A stretch of 64,000 nt of DNA from the NCBI GenBank assembly GCA_963971305.1, contig OZ020304.1, forward strand, positions 1,116,001-1,180,000, given 5' to 3'. Position 1 is the stretch's first letter; each line of letters begins with the position of its first letter. Shown here piece by piece: positions 14,101 to 23,804 of this stretch. The notes beneath the pieces are model-generated. The model worked only from the letters and a program-made list of their open reading frames with translations, had not been told where the DNA came from and ran no database searches. The position numbers were made by a program, and so were the translations under genes. Source of the stretch: Arcuatula senhousia (lineage: Eukaryota > Mollusca > Bivalvia > Mytilida > Mytilidae).

Positions 14101-14580
14101 TTGACCTGAGGTAGGCTGCCCTTGTGGCTGATGAATTGCTGGTGACGCGGGACCAAATGCATTGGTGACGTCCCGTAGAGTTGACATCGCTGTGTCCAAT
14201 GTTTGCCGTCTTATATCAGCCAGGGTAGTGAATGCTTGGAGGTCCCGATTGCTTTCTTCGGCCCTTGTGTCCTTCATAAATTTTATGAATGCGTCAACTT
14301 GACGTCCATATCTACTAGCGGACTGGGTTATCTTTTCTTGTAAAGCGAGGCAACCTCGTACATTGTCTGGAGGGGTGTCGACCTCCTGTAGGAAGGCATT
14401 TAACATGCTCCATAGCAGCTCTATGTCTTGAGCGTATTTCTCACGTCTTTCGATGTAGACGTCCATGCCCTTTTCATTTAGAGTTCTAACTCTTTTCTCT
14501 GTGTTGTCAGATCGTATGTCTGAGTGTTGATCTGGCCCAGTTGGTTGTATGGTGACGTTGTCACCTATGTCGCTCATCAT
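8125..14580 (-). CDS. Gag-Pol polyprotein of the BEL/Pao retrotransposon
   Basis: This is one 2151-residue frame starting at a double ATG (14575-14580). In order: a lysine- and alanine-rich coiled-coil-like N-terminal region (about 200-290); a gag region of the DUF1759 type from about residue 453; cysteine-histidine knuckles near 690-755; an aspartic-protease-like DUF1758 region near 830 with the variant motif IDDQSSHTLA in place of the usual DSG or DTG; a reverse transcriptase with YVDD at 1272-1275; RNase H with FSDAS near 1447; an integrase zinc-binding HHCC region near 1760-1805; an integrase core with RSDQGTNF near 1905 and GGAWERM near 1960; and a C-terminal DUF5641-type domain (about 2050-2145). 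All catalytic regions are present and no stop or frameshift interrupts it. Cleavage by its own protease presumably releases the separate proteins. Confidence 0.95.
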   Translation of the reverse strand: MMSDIGDNVTIQPTGPDQHSDIRSDNTEKRVRTLNEKGMDVYIERREKYAQDIELLWSMLNAFLQEVDTPPDNVRGCLALQEKITQSASRYGRQVDAFIKFMKDTRAEESNRDLQAFTTLADIRRQTLDTAMSTLRDVTNAFGPASPAIHQPQGQPTSGQQNVTMLEPHGSVKQERNSVRSKPNSGCKSVGGSKSSSSSSASRNKRAKADAAKAKIAFLAKQAALTKQEALLEEYELQRKASQKVEIERQIAADAIEAATTLRKKMELQADKTLLEAHMEAAMAEAEARAFEDDGSQNIDDEQHIGVDLPLPMADPIRRVQDYVSQHNSSTHVMNEDQADVGINTYPTHSDNTRKVTVFEPLATTEEPRKIGPPSMASTPYRRETDDVDTTCKTYGLNRDAPVFVPSTQDRHALPTTSSSTQEHCFDTKDSTSEELTKFLLRKDLLLSRLTHFDDKAESYAVWKAEFKGVVDELGISNSEELILLKKWLGSKSSQYAKNIKASNFDDPTRGLECLWERLDERYGALQLTEHALRQKLESFPKLTNKDTDRLYDLYDLVSHIQCLKRNQNFRDLLGYFDTSSGQLPIVSKLPYGLQEKWTSKASNYMTKHQVPFAPLSELTDFIREVSKTKNNPCFNYDYSNQPNTKPHSQAGKGKISAYKTSTDPSTEHSSADKPSRENSNAIDLKERCIIHKGKHSLNECNGFRAKPIEERIKLLKEHNVCFKCCESDRHIKTNCKERVVCNECESTRHPTALHISNSDQRPASFSRESSQNNGGERKAPKASNAKDTVQAKCTEVCASTYSGKSCAKILPVDVFSKHDRSTVHRMYAIIDDQSSHTLATTEFFDTFNVKGPYRNFNLSTCSGRTLMSGRRVNDLMVRSIGNDFETDLPTIIECNDIPNNKSEIPTPEVAIHHPHLRDIANFIPSIDRNCEILLLIGRTLPAVHHALDQRLGSHFEPFAQKLPLGWVIIGETCLDRQHAPSDIDVKKTFILPNGRPSIMQPYPNQFHVTEHRDYLPCEQNNDLKGLDIFQKTPDDDKPGLSQDDRQFVKQLDKEFKRNETGNWEAPLPFRSTRRSLPNNKDQATHRAMVLDRSLKKNPEKWNHFQVFMAKILDNNHAEVAPQLHKGEECWYLPLFGVYHPKKPDQIRGVFDSSAKYNGVSLNDALITGPDLANSLLGVLLRFRREMVAVTADIQHMFHCFIVREDHRNYLRFFWYKDNDIEKELIEYRMRVHVFGNSPSPAVANLGLYKTAMEAEPKYGSDVVNFITSDFYVDDGLTSCPTAEAAIKIMKDTQDALLECGNLRLHKFASNSPEVMAAFPLNDLASNLKDLDLDADDKPLQRSLGISWDVNTDQFLFNLSRDEKPVTRRGILSTINSIFDPIGFLAPVIIFGKLLLRRLVKTTTDWDEPVSEEIASDWGKWQETLKALETVRIPRPYVPYLSEKTKKELHVFSDASKDAIGAVVYLRTIDSDGSPDLGFVIGKAKVAPTNGHTIPRLELCAAVLGIEIAQIAATELKLELDTIKYYTDSKVILGYICNEKRRFYVYVANRVERIRKFSSPEQWNYVPTNRNPADLATRSILAQELQNSVWLSGPKEFLDNASKQSVDTEIDHELIQPDDDTEIRPVQVYKTTAVCEHESSLETDRFQHFNSWNDLVQVVYRLKKFARLCKSEQQHVNSVDLYEDAKMFVLRNAQTESYEEEIQCIIHGEPLPKRSPIRDLNPFLDENGLLRVGGRIEHSDLGIIEKKPLIISGRHRIAPLLVKHFHQEIKHQGRHLTEGAIRTAGFWITGVKRLISSTIHQCLDCRKLRRKLETQIMADLPKDRLEPSPPFTNVGVDVFGPWQIITRKTRGGSANSKRWAVMFTCLVIRAVHIELVEEMTSSAFINALKRFTSVRGNVKFFRSDQGTNFVGAVKELNIKTINPGHTPINVDEDPVMTKYLHDAGTTWQFNPAHSSHMGGAWERMIGVTRRILDSLFLEHSGKTLTHDVLNTFMAEACAIINSRPLVPVSSDPESPLILTPAMLLTQKTDYVFSIDNPEPADKRDLYRIEWKRVQALASMFWTRWKREYLPLLQRRRKWTEVRRDLRLGDVVLVKDNSLCRTQWPTGIITNAVQGSDDHVRKVEVRIMVDGKPKTYTRPITELVLLVEADET

Positions 14581-15021
14581 GTCACAATCACTTTGTAGTC
14601 ACGAGAAAAATCTCGAAAGTGTGATTTGACTGTTTATTTGTTTCTCAGCTGAGTTTTATAAAATAACGTTTAAAAAACGTAACTGTGCTATCTGGCTTGA
14701 TACTAGCTTTGTGTGTGATTTGGTACGTGTAAAACACGTTATATCACGGTATTCTATCTAGCTTGTACAGTTAAGGAAAAACTGAGCTGGGTTTATTATT
14801 TACCCAGACCAGGTGGTGTGAAGTGTCTTAAAAGGTTAGTGTGTGGGCGCTTCTACGGCCGCAGCACACTACAAGAACCAAGGAAATGGTGCGTCTCTCT
14901 TGCGAGAGCTCATAAAAGTTTTGTATAGAAGGATACAGTTCTTTGCTGGTCTTCTATGGACGTCTCCTGGCGTAGACTGCAGCGACACTTCTGTAACTGG
15001 CGTTGTACGGAGCTATTTTAC
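14581..15021 (-). other. Untranslated leader of the BEL/Pao element
   Basis: This is the region between the 5-prime LTR and the gag start codon. It should hold the packaging signal and primer-binding site of the element, but I could not recognise either. No second frame of note is present. Confidence 0.7.
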
Positions 15022-15688
15022 TATTCCGGCTCTCCCGGATAGATTTACCGACTGACAGGTTGTTGGGCCTTGTAGAATAAACTCTTGTCTAAGGTCGACT
15101 TTTATTCAAACACAACAGACATGTCAAGGTGAGATGGTAAAATACTGAAAAAGGGGGAGAAAATAAAGTTACAAAATACATAAGGAAATCGTTAAAGTTC
15201 ATACAAAAAGATAATAAGGGGGTCACAATTAAGCATTTCACAATCAAATAAACACAATGAATGAAAGGCTATAAAATTTACATAAACGGGAAATTCCCTT
15301 TGTCCTTCAAATGTTCAGTTTCACTGTCTGCTTCAATTTAGATAACATCCAAACGTAGTAGCTTCATACTTTGGTTGGAAATATATTACATCATCAATTT
15401 AGTTCACTATTTATCTATTACTCACGCTGTGGATTGCCACAAATCACAAAAGGTGTCTCGTCAGTCCTTGTTTTTCATGGCGCGAGGGTAAACTGACAAA
15501 GGGAAAGAAGCGGTCTAACATCCTTACATTAGGGTTCTCTCGCGGATCAATAATATAGGAGACGAAAAATCCAGAGAAGTGTTCAAATGTCAAAACAGGT
15601 ATTGGAAACGTCTTGTCGATTTCAAAGGTGATGAGGAAAATATTCATAAAAATATATATAACTGGAACACAAAAGGTGTGACAGAACA
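15022..15688 (-). repeat. 5-prime LTR of the BEL/Pao element
   Basis: It matches 7114-7780 base for base as far as I can read. In element orientation it starts at 15688 and should hold the promoter. An AATAAA hexamer on the minus strand (15101-15106) fits a polyadenylation signal. The 5-bp duplicate ATATC follows directly at 15689-15693. Confidence 0.93.
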
Positions 15689-15714
15689 ATATCTATTATT
15701 TGTTGTACATGTAG

Positions 15715-15810
15715 CACAGGGGCTTGTGTACAGTAAAAAAAAATCCCCCTATACCCTTTGAAAGGGTATATAGTTTTTTTTAATTTTTTTACTGTACACA
15801 AGCCCCTGTG
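15715..15810. mobile_element. 96-bp foldback element (MITE-like)
   Basis: The sequence is almost entirely one hairpin. The left arm CACAGGGGCTTGTGTACAG is matched by its inverted copy at the right end, joined through A-rich and T-rich stretches to a small inner hairpin. It is flanked by the 7-bp direct repeat CATGTAG (15708-15714 and 15811-15817). The CAGGGG termini recall hAT elements, but the flanking repeat is 7 bp and not the canonical 8 bp, so the superfamily is open. Confidence 0.8.
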
Positions 15811-15984
15811 CATGTAGAGGAAAAGAACATAATTGATTGAAGAAATCATGTTGATAGATTACACATAAAATACAATAGACAACAAGGTGATACAATCAAT
15901 ATACATGTACAATGTACAAGATGTTAATGTATGTAATCGTAAATTAAACAAAACTCTTTAAAATAACATAAATGCAAGACTTAC

Positions 15985-16222
15985 TTGTCACGTCAACTTT
16001 TACTTCCGCAAGCCTTGATACATCACAGAACCACACGAGATCATTGGGAGCGAGTTTTTCAATAACAAAATCACTATTTCCCTCTGTCGAGACTCCTGGG
16101 CATGCATACAAACCGAGATCGTCTGGTTTGAATTCAGTTTCTATAGTTGTTATGTCGATATTTTTTTGTATCAGTAAAATCAGGCTGCCGTCGCCATGTT
16201 TGCCGCTTACGACCTTACAAAG
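15985..16222 (-). CDS. Possible exon of an unidentified minus-strand gene
   Basis: An open frame on the minus strand encodes about 78 residues with protein-like composition, including KVVSGKHGDGSLILLIQKN and LAPNDLVWFCDVSRLAEVKV. It ends at a near-ideal donor, ACAA followed by GTAAGT (intron starts at 15984). A stop lies in frame shortly upstream, near 16253. The protein must therefore start in an earlier exon or use an acceptor such as the AG near 16245. I recognise no domain. Further exons on this strand would lie beyond the BEL/Pao insertion, and I could not find them. It could also be a chance frame. Confidence 0.4.
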
Positions 16223-16354
16223 CAATCGCTTTTTCTCGTCTGGTCCTATATTTTATTTCTACGAGAGTTAGCGACGTGATAACGAGTTGTAACAGTTTGC
16301 CGCGCTTCTTCCATTTCATCTTTTCTCCGACAAGACTCGGAAGCCGAAGACTTC

Positions 16355-16570
16355 CGAGTAAAAACCAATTCCAAGAGAATTTGATTAATATAATCCTGAT
16401 GTCATGGTTTACTGACTTTAAAATTTTATAGTTATTTGGCTAGATGTTAATGCATTTTCTTACATATAATTCATTGGAACAAGTAATGGAACACTATCTA
16501 TGTTAAACGAGGTTTTTATGGCGCGCCAAACCTCCCTCTTCCATAGCAATCTTTGGGACACAAAACATAA
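16355..16570. repeat. Dispersed repeat related to 1.6 kb, 36.6 kb and 45.3 kb
   Basis: AATTCCAAGAGAATTT and GTCATGGT recur at about 1630-1680. The right part, AAACCTCCCTCTTCCAT, is the inverse of GGAAGAGGGAGGTTTT at 36.62 kb. No coding capacity. Confidence 0.5.
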
Positions 16571-17078
16571 CACGGTTGTGAAAACATAATAGGGCGGATA
16601 ATAAGATGATCATCTGAGTACAACAATCAGCAAAACACTTTATGAAAATATGAATGAAAATGTTTCATAGATCATCGTTCGAATGAGCATTCACACTGAT
16701 GCGGTGCATGTCAAATACATACAGGGACTTCTTTGGTCATTTTGAATAATTATCAAAACAATCACTTACCAAAACGTTGTGAAAGTTGACCATTTACGAC
16801 ATACATGTTTTTACAAGAGTTTGTAATACTGACAAAAAAATAAGCTTGTAGCCTCTTATTTCTTGTTTTATTCAATTTGTTTCGGATCAAATGAAAAAAA
16901 AAGATAGATTTTAACTGGTAGGATGTTTTTGAAAAAAACTGGGTTTTTTCGCAACTAATTTGATTTTGGAAAATTTTGAACCTGAATTTTGTAAAAGCAA
17001 GCCAGGAAAGGTGGGTTCGATACATGTATCTATATGCAAAAGAAAATGGAGAAACTGATGTAGCAATAAAAGTGTCGT
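16571..17078. other. Non-coding stretch, nothing recognised
   Basis: AT-rich sequence without exons or clear repeats. Confidence 0.4.
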
Positions 17079-17560
17079 ACCCGTAGCAGGGAAATACGAA
17101 TTACTTTCGGAATTCCAAATTTTTAATTTGGAGTTCCGAATCAAATTATTTGGAGTTAATTCGTAACTTACTTTTCAATTCGGAACAATTCGGAAAATAT
17201 TTGGAAATGTTGGACTTTGTCATTTTTTCATCCGGAAAAGTTTCGGAAAGTTTGACTTTGTCATTTTTTCATTCGGAAAAAATTTGGAAATGTTGGACTT
17301 TGTTATTTTTACATTCGGAAAAATTTGGAAATGTTGGACTTTGTCATTTTTTCATTCGGAAAAATTTGGAAATGTTGGACTTTGTCATTTTTTCATTCGG
17401 AAAAATTTGGAAATGTTGGACTTTGTCATTTTTTCATTTGGAAAATTTGGAAATGTTGGACTTTGTCATTTTTTCATTCGGAAAAATTTGGAAATGTTGG
17501 ACTTAGTCATTTTTTCATTTGGAAAAATTTGGAAATGTTGGACTTTGTCATTTTTCAAAG
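17079..17560. repeat. 41-bp tandem array behind a TACCCGTAGCAGG end
   Basis: The block starts with ACCCGTAGCAGGGAAATAC and a stretch rich in TTCGGAATTCC-like words. About nine copies of a 41-bp unit follow, each containing GGAAATGTTGGACTTTGTC and TTTTTTCATTCGGAAAAATT. Because 41 is not a multiple of three, long open frames appear in several frames at once; they are by-products and not genes. The same terminal word, inverted, ends the related block at 31.5-31.9 kb. Confidence 0.85.
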
Positions 17561-18122
17561 ATTTGATGTATTTCATGTAAGGATATAGTAGCATTCTAGC
17601 TACACATAATTATTGTATGTCAAGAAAATAACATTAACAAAAATTAAATGAATTAAGAGCTCTGTTATCAAAAAATTTATCACAATACCAGGACTACATT
17701 TAATATAATATTCTTCCAACATCATGGGGAAATTCATAAAAGTGAAAAGGTGGTACATTAGTTTCAACAATAGATCAATAAAAAACTATAATGTGTTGTT
17801 TTTGTTGCTTATATGGTATTTCAAATCAAATAAAAAATACATGAATAAACATAATTGTTTTTTAATTTTGAATGTTAATTTTAATATTATAACTTTAATT
17901 TTGAAAGTAGGTTGAAACAATTAGTTCAGGGTGTGCAAACAAGTATAGTCCTGAAATTGGGATAGATTTTCCAATAGTATTAAGCCATTTTGTTTATTTA
18001 AAGTACATAATAAGGAAGTCATACATTTACAAATTGCAGAATGTACATGTTTATAAGATAATCTAAGCATAATCTAAACATTTAAAATCATATTTACAAA
18101 CTAAATAAAAAACATAGAAAAC
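17561..18122. other. AT-rich stretch, nothing recognised
   Basis: No exon-like frames. The longest short frames are rich in Asn, Ile and Lys, as expected from base composition alone. Confidence 0.4.
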
Positions 18123-18545
18123 AAGAAATACTGTGAGCAAGCTTGCAAAGGGATACCCCGCCTCATATTGGACACTATTGATAAAAAACACTTAAGTCCA
18201 ATTATCTCCCCTGAATGATATCCGACAGCTATGAAAATTCTTTATGCACATCTCAATATGATGTACTTTCTTTATGTAAAGTTTCATCAAAATCCATCAC
18301 ACAGTTTAGGAGTTGCACTAACAAGTTTTCTAATTAAACACTATATTTAAAAAGTCTAAGTCATATTATCTCCCCTGATGATATCCGCCAGCAACAAAAA
18401 TTCTTCATGCAAATCTCCATATGATGTACTTCCATCATGTAAAGTTTCATCAAAATCCATTGAATGGTTTTTAAGGGGGAGTTGCACTTTTAAGGTATTT
18501 GGACAGACAGACAGACAGATGATTCCTATATACTTCTTTAACTAT
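18123..18545 (+). repeat. Dispersed repeat with two internal copies of a ~175-bp unit
   Basis: The block begins CTGTGAGCAAGCTTGCAAAGG and ends in a CAGA run (18502-18518). Inside, AATTATCTCCCCTGA and AAAGTTTCATCAAAATCCAT occur twice. A short copy of the first 60 bases is at 19823-19880. An inverted diverged copy lies inside the BEN gene at about 28540-28740. Confidence 0.7.
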
Positions 18546-20478
18546 TTTGGGCGGTATAATTAATTGAAACCAACTTTAAATGCTTACAATTTCATTCCTT
18601 AGCACTTGTTACAATTTTTTAAGCACAATTTCAATAATATCTCAGTGGAACAAGATGACAGAGTTGACATTACTGATTGAGTCAACTACAAGTTAACAGT
18701 TTTAAAATACCTTTGTAAATTCCTCATTTTAAACAAAATAAAGGTACTCTTAATTTTTACCTAATAAAAATATTGGTTACAATGAGATGGCTAAAAAATT
18801 GCTTAAGGCTATTCCAGAAATAAATGTATGTAGTGGAGGTCGGAATGCACTTTTTTATACCCACCATGCATATTTTTTTTCCCCTTTATGTTGCATTTGA
18901 GCAATATCTAAAAATACCACCACCCATACAATTTTGATTTTAGTGCCTTCCACCCGCCCCAATACAATTAATTCTGGAATAGCCCTAACAAAATCTGATT
19001 GAACTGTAACAGCTTGTATGCATTCTTGTATAATAACAACTAACAAATTAACAAAAGAGTATTACACATGTATACAATTAAACACAATGTTTCTAATCCT
19101 TTACAAGTCTTGTAGGAAGAAACATTTTCTTCATAAAAAAAAGACTCTACACTAAATAATACACATTTTGTCAAATTAAACCAAATTTGCTTTATTTTAC
19201 AAAAAAAGTATGCATTTCATCTACTGTTTTATCAATTAAATAATTGACCACAATAAATAAGATATAATTATACAGATTGTCCTTAAACTTGCTAAGGTAC
19301 CAAAAATATGATCTGCAAGATCAAAAACCAATACCCCTGCTCCTCAAATGACATATCTTTTACAGGAGAAACTTTAATTAAATGAAGCATTTGAAAATTA
19401 CAAATCACAAATTGTGAATTTATAATATATCTATAAGGAAAGATTCCCTAAAACTATAGTGTAAATCTATAAAGACAAAATAAGCAGTGGAAACCAATTT
19501 GGATGGACAAAATGACATGCAGATGAGCACAAATCCAAATTCTATATTCCCACTTTCTAGAAAGATTGTGAACAATAAACATAGGAGTTACACATGTATA
19601 TTAGATTTAAAAGATTTTCTTAACATATGAAGAAATCCAACAAAGCATTTTCTTCGAAGTGGGTATGAAATCTGCAAGACTTCAAGGAGTAGTTGACATG
19701 GAAAACCCCCTTTGATTTGTAGACTTAATTCCATGGATTGCTTTGACAATCCCTTCATCCCCTTTACCCTCTCCCAGCAAGAAAAATAATTAAATAATAA
19801 TTAAAAAATAGGACACGGAATACTGTGAGTGAGCTCACAAAGGGATACCCCCGCTTCACATTGGACACTATTGATAAAAAAAAACCCAGAAGATTATACA
19901 AGATTCTCAGGAAAAATGCAAAAAATCTATTGAAGACATTTAGAAGGAAAAGCAGATCCATAAGTGTGAAGGACAGATGATAGGAAGAAAAGAAAAATAG
20001 AACTAATGACCCCCTTAAGGATGTTGGAGGGTGACTTTGAATGTGACAAGTTTTTGAAATTGATGCCTCAAATCATAATGGAATAATTGAACATACAAAA
20101 TTAGCTAAAAATTTTGATAGTTTACCATACTAGTTTAAAAATGATTAAGAGTTAAAAATTTGACAAGAAATGGTTGGTTTTTCCATAACTTTAACATTAG
20201 AATTGCTTTAAATAAGTCAAAAATGCAGAGAAGAAAAATAAAGTCCTTAAGTTAAAGTAGAACTTGATTGCATTATGCTTTTAAAGCCTGTTTTCTTTGG
20301 TTTAAAACAAACACATTAAAAATGCTCCATTTCTAAACAAGATACATACATCGGTTTACAAAATATCTTCTTAATTTAATTTTCTTTTACAAAGACATAG
20401 CTATCAGTTTCCATTCATAGTCTTTTTTTTCTTACAGCTTTTCATTTCAGCAGTTGTCTGGAAGTCTTTTATGATCTA
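18546..20478. other. Gene-free AT-rich stretch
   Basis: Apart from the partial repeat at 19823-19880, I see no exons, hairpins or arrays here. It may be 3-prime flank of the minus-strand gene that ends at 20479. Confidence 0.4.
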
Positions 20479-21409
20479 TTAGTCTCTTTCAATATTGTTT
20501 GGAACCCTTCCACAGCAAATCTTTGAACGGGTTTGAATTACAACCACTGGATACTGAAGACTTTCACTCTTGACAACGGAAAGAGGCATTCTGAAATATA
20601 AATATTTTTCATTCAAATACATAAGACTACTCAAACTTTAGTACATAGTATTAATATTTTACAACAGCTTTCACAAAAATTTTTAAAAGTGAAAACTACA
20701 TATCTCCAGCATCCATGGTTCTTGATATTGTTGTCAGGAATTCTAAATTTCCAATATTTAATAAGAATGGACCTAAAGATGATTTGATAAAACTTAATTA
20801 TATGTATCAGGAGTTTGGACAATGGAGTTTTTGGACAATACTGGTTACATATTTGTCTACCTAAATAGCAACATGTATAGTTGAAGGATCAAGTTTTGCA
20901 AGTACAGTATGTTGTAACAAGATCCAAAGTTTTAATCTAACCTTAATTATGTTAAATTGTTATACATGTATACTGTCCATTTTTCTTTTTTCAAAATCTA
21001 AAAAAATCATTTAGAATAAATAATTGGTAGAAACTTTATCAACATGACAATCTCACATTATTGCAATAACACTTTTAGGGATGTCAAATCATGTATATTT
21101 ATTCCACATTACATTTTCCTTAACTTTATATTCTTTTTTTCTTAAGCTTATTTGTTTACCTTTGAATTTTAAAAGTCTGAAGGTGTTGCGCTCTGTTTCT
21201 CAGAACTGGACCCAATGGCTCTAACATCTGGCAAACAGCATACACTCTTCTGGTTGGTTTGTGTAGCAAGTAGTGGTCAACCTCTACAACCTTGCCATCT
21301 AACATCTGGACAGTATAGGAGTTTCTTTTTACTACTCGAGTACACTGCTTGGAAAACATAACGTAACCATTCCTGACGATCTTCTTCCCCAATTGAAAGT
21401 TGTTGGTTT
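20479..21409 (-). CDS. Last two exons of an uncharacterised gene ending in PNNIERD
   Basis: Exon 1 of this pair runs from about 21409 to 21160 and encodes TRVVKRNSYTVQMLDGKVV followed by VDHYLLHKPTRRVYAV. Its donor (AG then GTAAAC) leaves two bases of a codon. The final exon (20590-20479) follows a TTTATATTTCAG acceptor, completes that codon and encodes 36 residues from MPLSVVKSE to VPNNIERD before TAA. The matching phases support a real splice. The pattern of an RNSYTV motif and a C-terminal PN-x-ERD recalls an uncharacterised family common in marine invertebrates, often near transposon genes; that is from memory. The upstream border of the first exon is uncertain. A stronger acceptor exists at 21455, but from there the frame does not connect (see findings). 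Confidence 0.6.
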
Positions 21410-21454
21410 CTACATGACTTTATATCACTGTCGTCTAAATCAGTCATACTTAAT

Positions 21455-23785
21455 CTGCAATAAAAAAAATAGAATATTAAAGCAAAGATTTCTTAAACAT
21501 GTTACTTCCAAAATGAATAGGTATTTAGAGTTAGACAGTACATATCCATTCAGTCTGGACTGTACAAGTATTTACTTGAAATATCTTCATCAAGATCTAC
21601 ATTGTACAGTCAAAGAAATAACAGGGCCGAAACCATTATTTTCATAAATTTATATAGATTATGTTACAAAACTTGCATAAATTCACATGACAGAATAGAG
21701 TTTTACAGGCCATGACGATTGACTTGTCGGACCTGTGCTAATTTTGAAGATTGTTGTACATGTAAAGCAATATGAATGCAGTTTATATAATTTAAACATG
21801 AAATTCCCAGTAGCTGTGATAAGTAAAGTTGAAATATCCTGAAGCAATGGACAATTTCATTAAAAATAATCACTAATCTGCATTGTTTTTACAGAACTGG
21901 TACATGTTTGAATTTCATTACATGTTTTTAACAACTGTGTTAAATTTTATTCAAATCAGTTGAAGTGTCAAAGTTGTAATCTAACAATGAAATAATGTCA
22001 TACAGCCAGACAAACAGACCCGACAGACAAGTCACAACTAAGAAAAGGGTGGTTTAAGTTTGTTTTTTCAATAGATTATACATGTACATGATATAGGGAT
22101 GTCATTTAACATATTGAAACTCACATTTTGTGAGCTGCAAACCCATCAGATTTTGATAATACTTAAGAAATGACAAGCCATGTATACGATTAAACACCAT
22201 CATTTATATGTGTAGGTTTTAAAAAAAAAGGGTTAATTTCTTTTAAAAATTTATGTTTAAATTGCATGTATGTATTAAACATGAAATAAACTGTATAAAA
22301 TGCAGATCTAAAATTCATGATTTTTTTTTTAAATAAACAGGATGTTTGACTGTTTAACATGTTTTTAAAATGTATTTATATAAATTGCTTTTTGTTTTAT
22401 TTAAAACATTTGTTACAAACAAGATGTAATCAGAATAAAAAAATACTACAAACAAGTTCTGACAAACTGATGTTTTAACTTTAGAAAAAGAACAAACAAT
22501 GATTTTTTTCTTTATGATTAAATACATGTATGATTACTTGACACCTAATTAATTTACTTTAAACTAAAGCACTGTACATGCTGTATGGCTTCATTATTTC
22601 CTGTCATTAGCATGATAAGAGGAAATTAGCACATACATGCAATAAACAAAACAATGGAAATAGGTCCTAACATTTGATGATATACAATAGACATGATAGA
22701 TGACACTTCAAATGTTAATAAAAAACCCAAATGTCAGTGTGTTTTAATTATTCAAACTAATGTTCTTAAACAACAGTAATGAACACATAAGCCTGATAAA
22801 GTACAGTACATTTTCTTTACACCACATAATAAAGTAAACATGCACTTTTTTCTTAATTAACATTTATGATCATAAGGATACACGTGCAATCATCATTTTA
22901 TTAATGTTAAATAAAAAGTTTCTATGGGTGCAGCATGATATGACCGTAACATGTAGAACCCTGTACTTTTCTCCCAAAGGAATCCATTTTTTTTTTCAAT
23001 GCAGACCAAAAATAAATTACACTTTAATAAAAATATTACACCTTTTGGCCCCTCATTAAGGATATCTGCTACATACATGACATAACAGTAATAAAGAGAA
23101 GCAGAATGCCATTTTTTTGCCTCTAATTTCTAAACAAACAAGAACAGATTCTAGCTCCCCAGGTTGTTGAGTGGGAAAAATCTAAGTTAAACAGGATGTA
23201 GATGAGCAACAGATCTGAAACCGCATCCCACTATATGGGACTCCTACCTGAAGCTGCAAACCAAATATTGGAAGCCTATGATTAATAGTTGTTGAGAAAA
23301 CAGTTACAAAAAAAGGGTGACGGACGCACATACCGGCATTTCTATTTCCCCACTCTGTGTTGTTGGGGGACAAAAAGGGGGGACCCCAAGCTTGAAGGAA
23401 ATTTCGTATGGACGGACTGACGGACATGAGTAAAACATAATGCCCCCTGACATGTCGTCACGGGGGCATAAAAATGCTAAATTCGTTACACAGGAAGTGC
23501 AAAATGTAGGAGCAACAGATTTGAAGTTAATATCATTAAATGGGATCCAATGCTGATGCCTACATCTATCAAATAATAGGGAAGCTGTGAATACTGCATG
23601 TACAAATGTAGATGTACAAAAATTACATTGCTGAAAAAACATGTCACATAAATTCCCTGCCCCCATAGGAGATAGGATTCACCCTGTCTGTCCATCTGTT
23701 TGTCCACATATCTCGTAAGCACAATACATTTTAAACCATTTGTTGAATTTCAATGAAATTTTATATAGGGTATATGTACATTGTA
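21455..23785. other. Gene-free stretch with a dispersed repeat at about 23150-23470
   Basis: Mostly AT-rich and featureless. Near 23440-23470 lies ATGCCCCCTGACATGTCGTC followed by the inverse-like ACGGGGGCAT, a small hairpin that closes a repeat of about 320 bp containing GGACGGACTGACGGACATG. A second repeat, with ACATATCTCGTAAGCACAAT near 23706, recurs at 39.42 kb. Confidence 0.45.
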
Positions 23786-23804
23786 GGTATATGCATAAAA
23801 AATG

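Larger units (their letters stand above)
7109..15693 (-). mobile_element. Full-length BEL/Pao LTR retrotransposon
   Basis: The element runs on the minus strand. It has two 667-bp LTRs (7114-7780 and 15022-15688), a 5-bp target duplication ATATC (7109-7113 and 15689-15693), a purine tract just before the 3-prime LTR and one uninterrupted gag-pol frame. In its own orientation the LTR starts TGTTCTGTCA and ends CCGGAATA, so the usual terminal CA is missing. By eye the two LTRs show no difference. Identical LTRs, an intact frame and a clean target duplication mean a recent insertion that may still be able to move. I did not recognise a primer-binding site beginning with TGG next to the 5-prime LTR. 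Confidence 0.93.

Noticed and set aside
13309..14104. Plus-strand frames opposite the BEL gag region, and similar frames elsewhere within 8-14 kb
   Set aside because: They are shadows of the 2151-codon gag-pol frame on the other strand.
17150..17588. Repetitive frames encoding MEMLDFVIFSFGKIWKC-like repeats
   Set aside because: They appear in several frames at once because a 41-bp array is read through. No start context or homologue is apparent.
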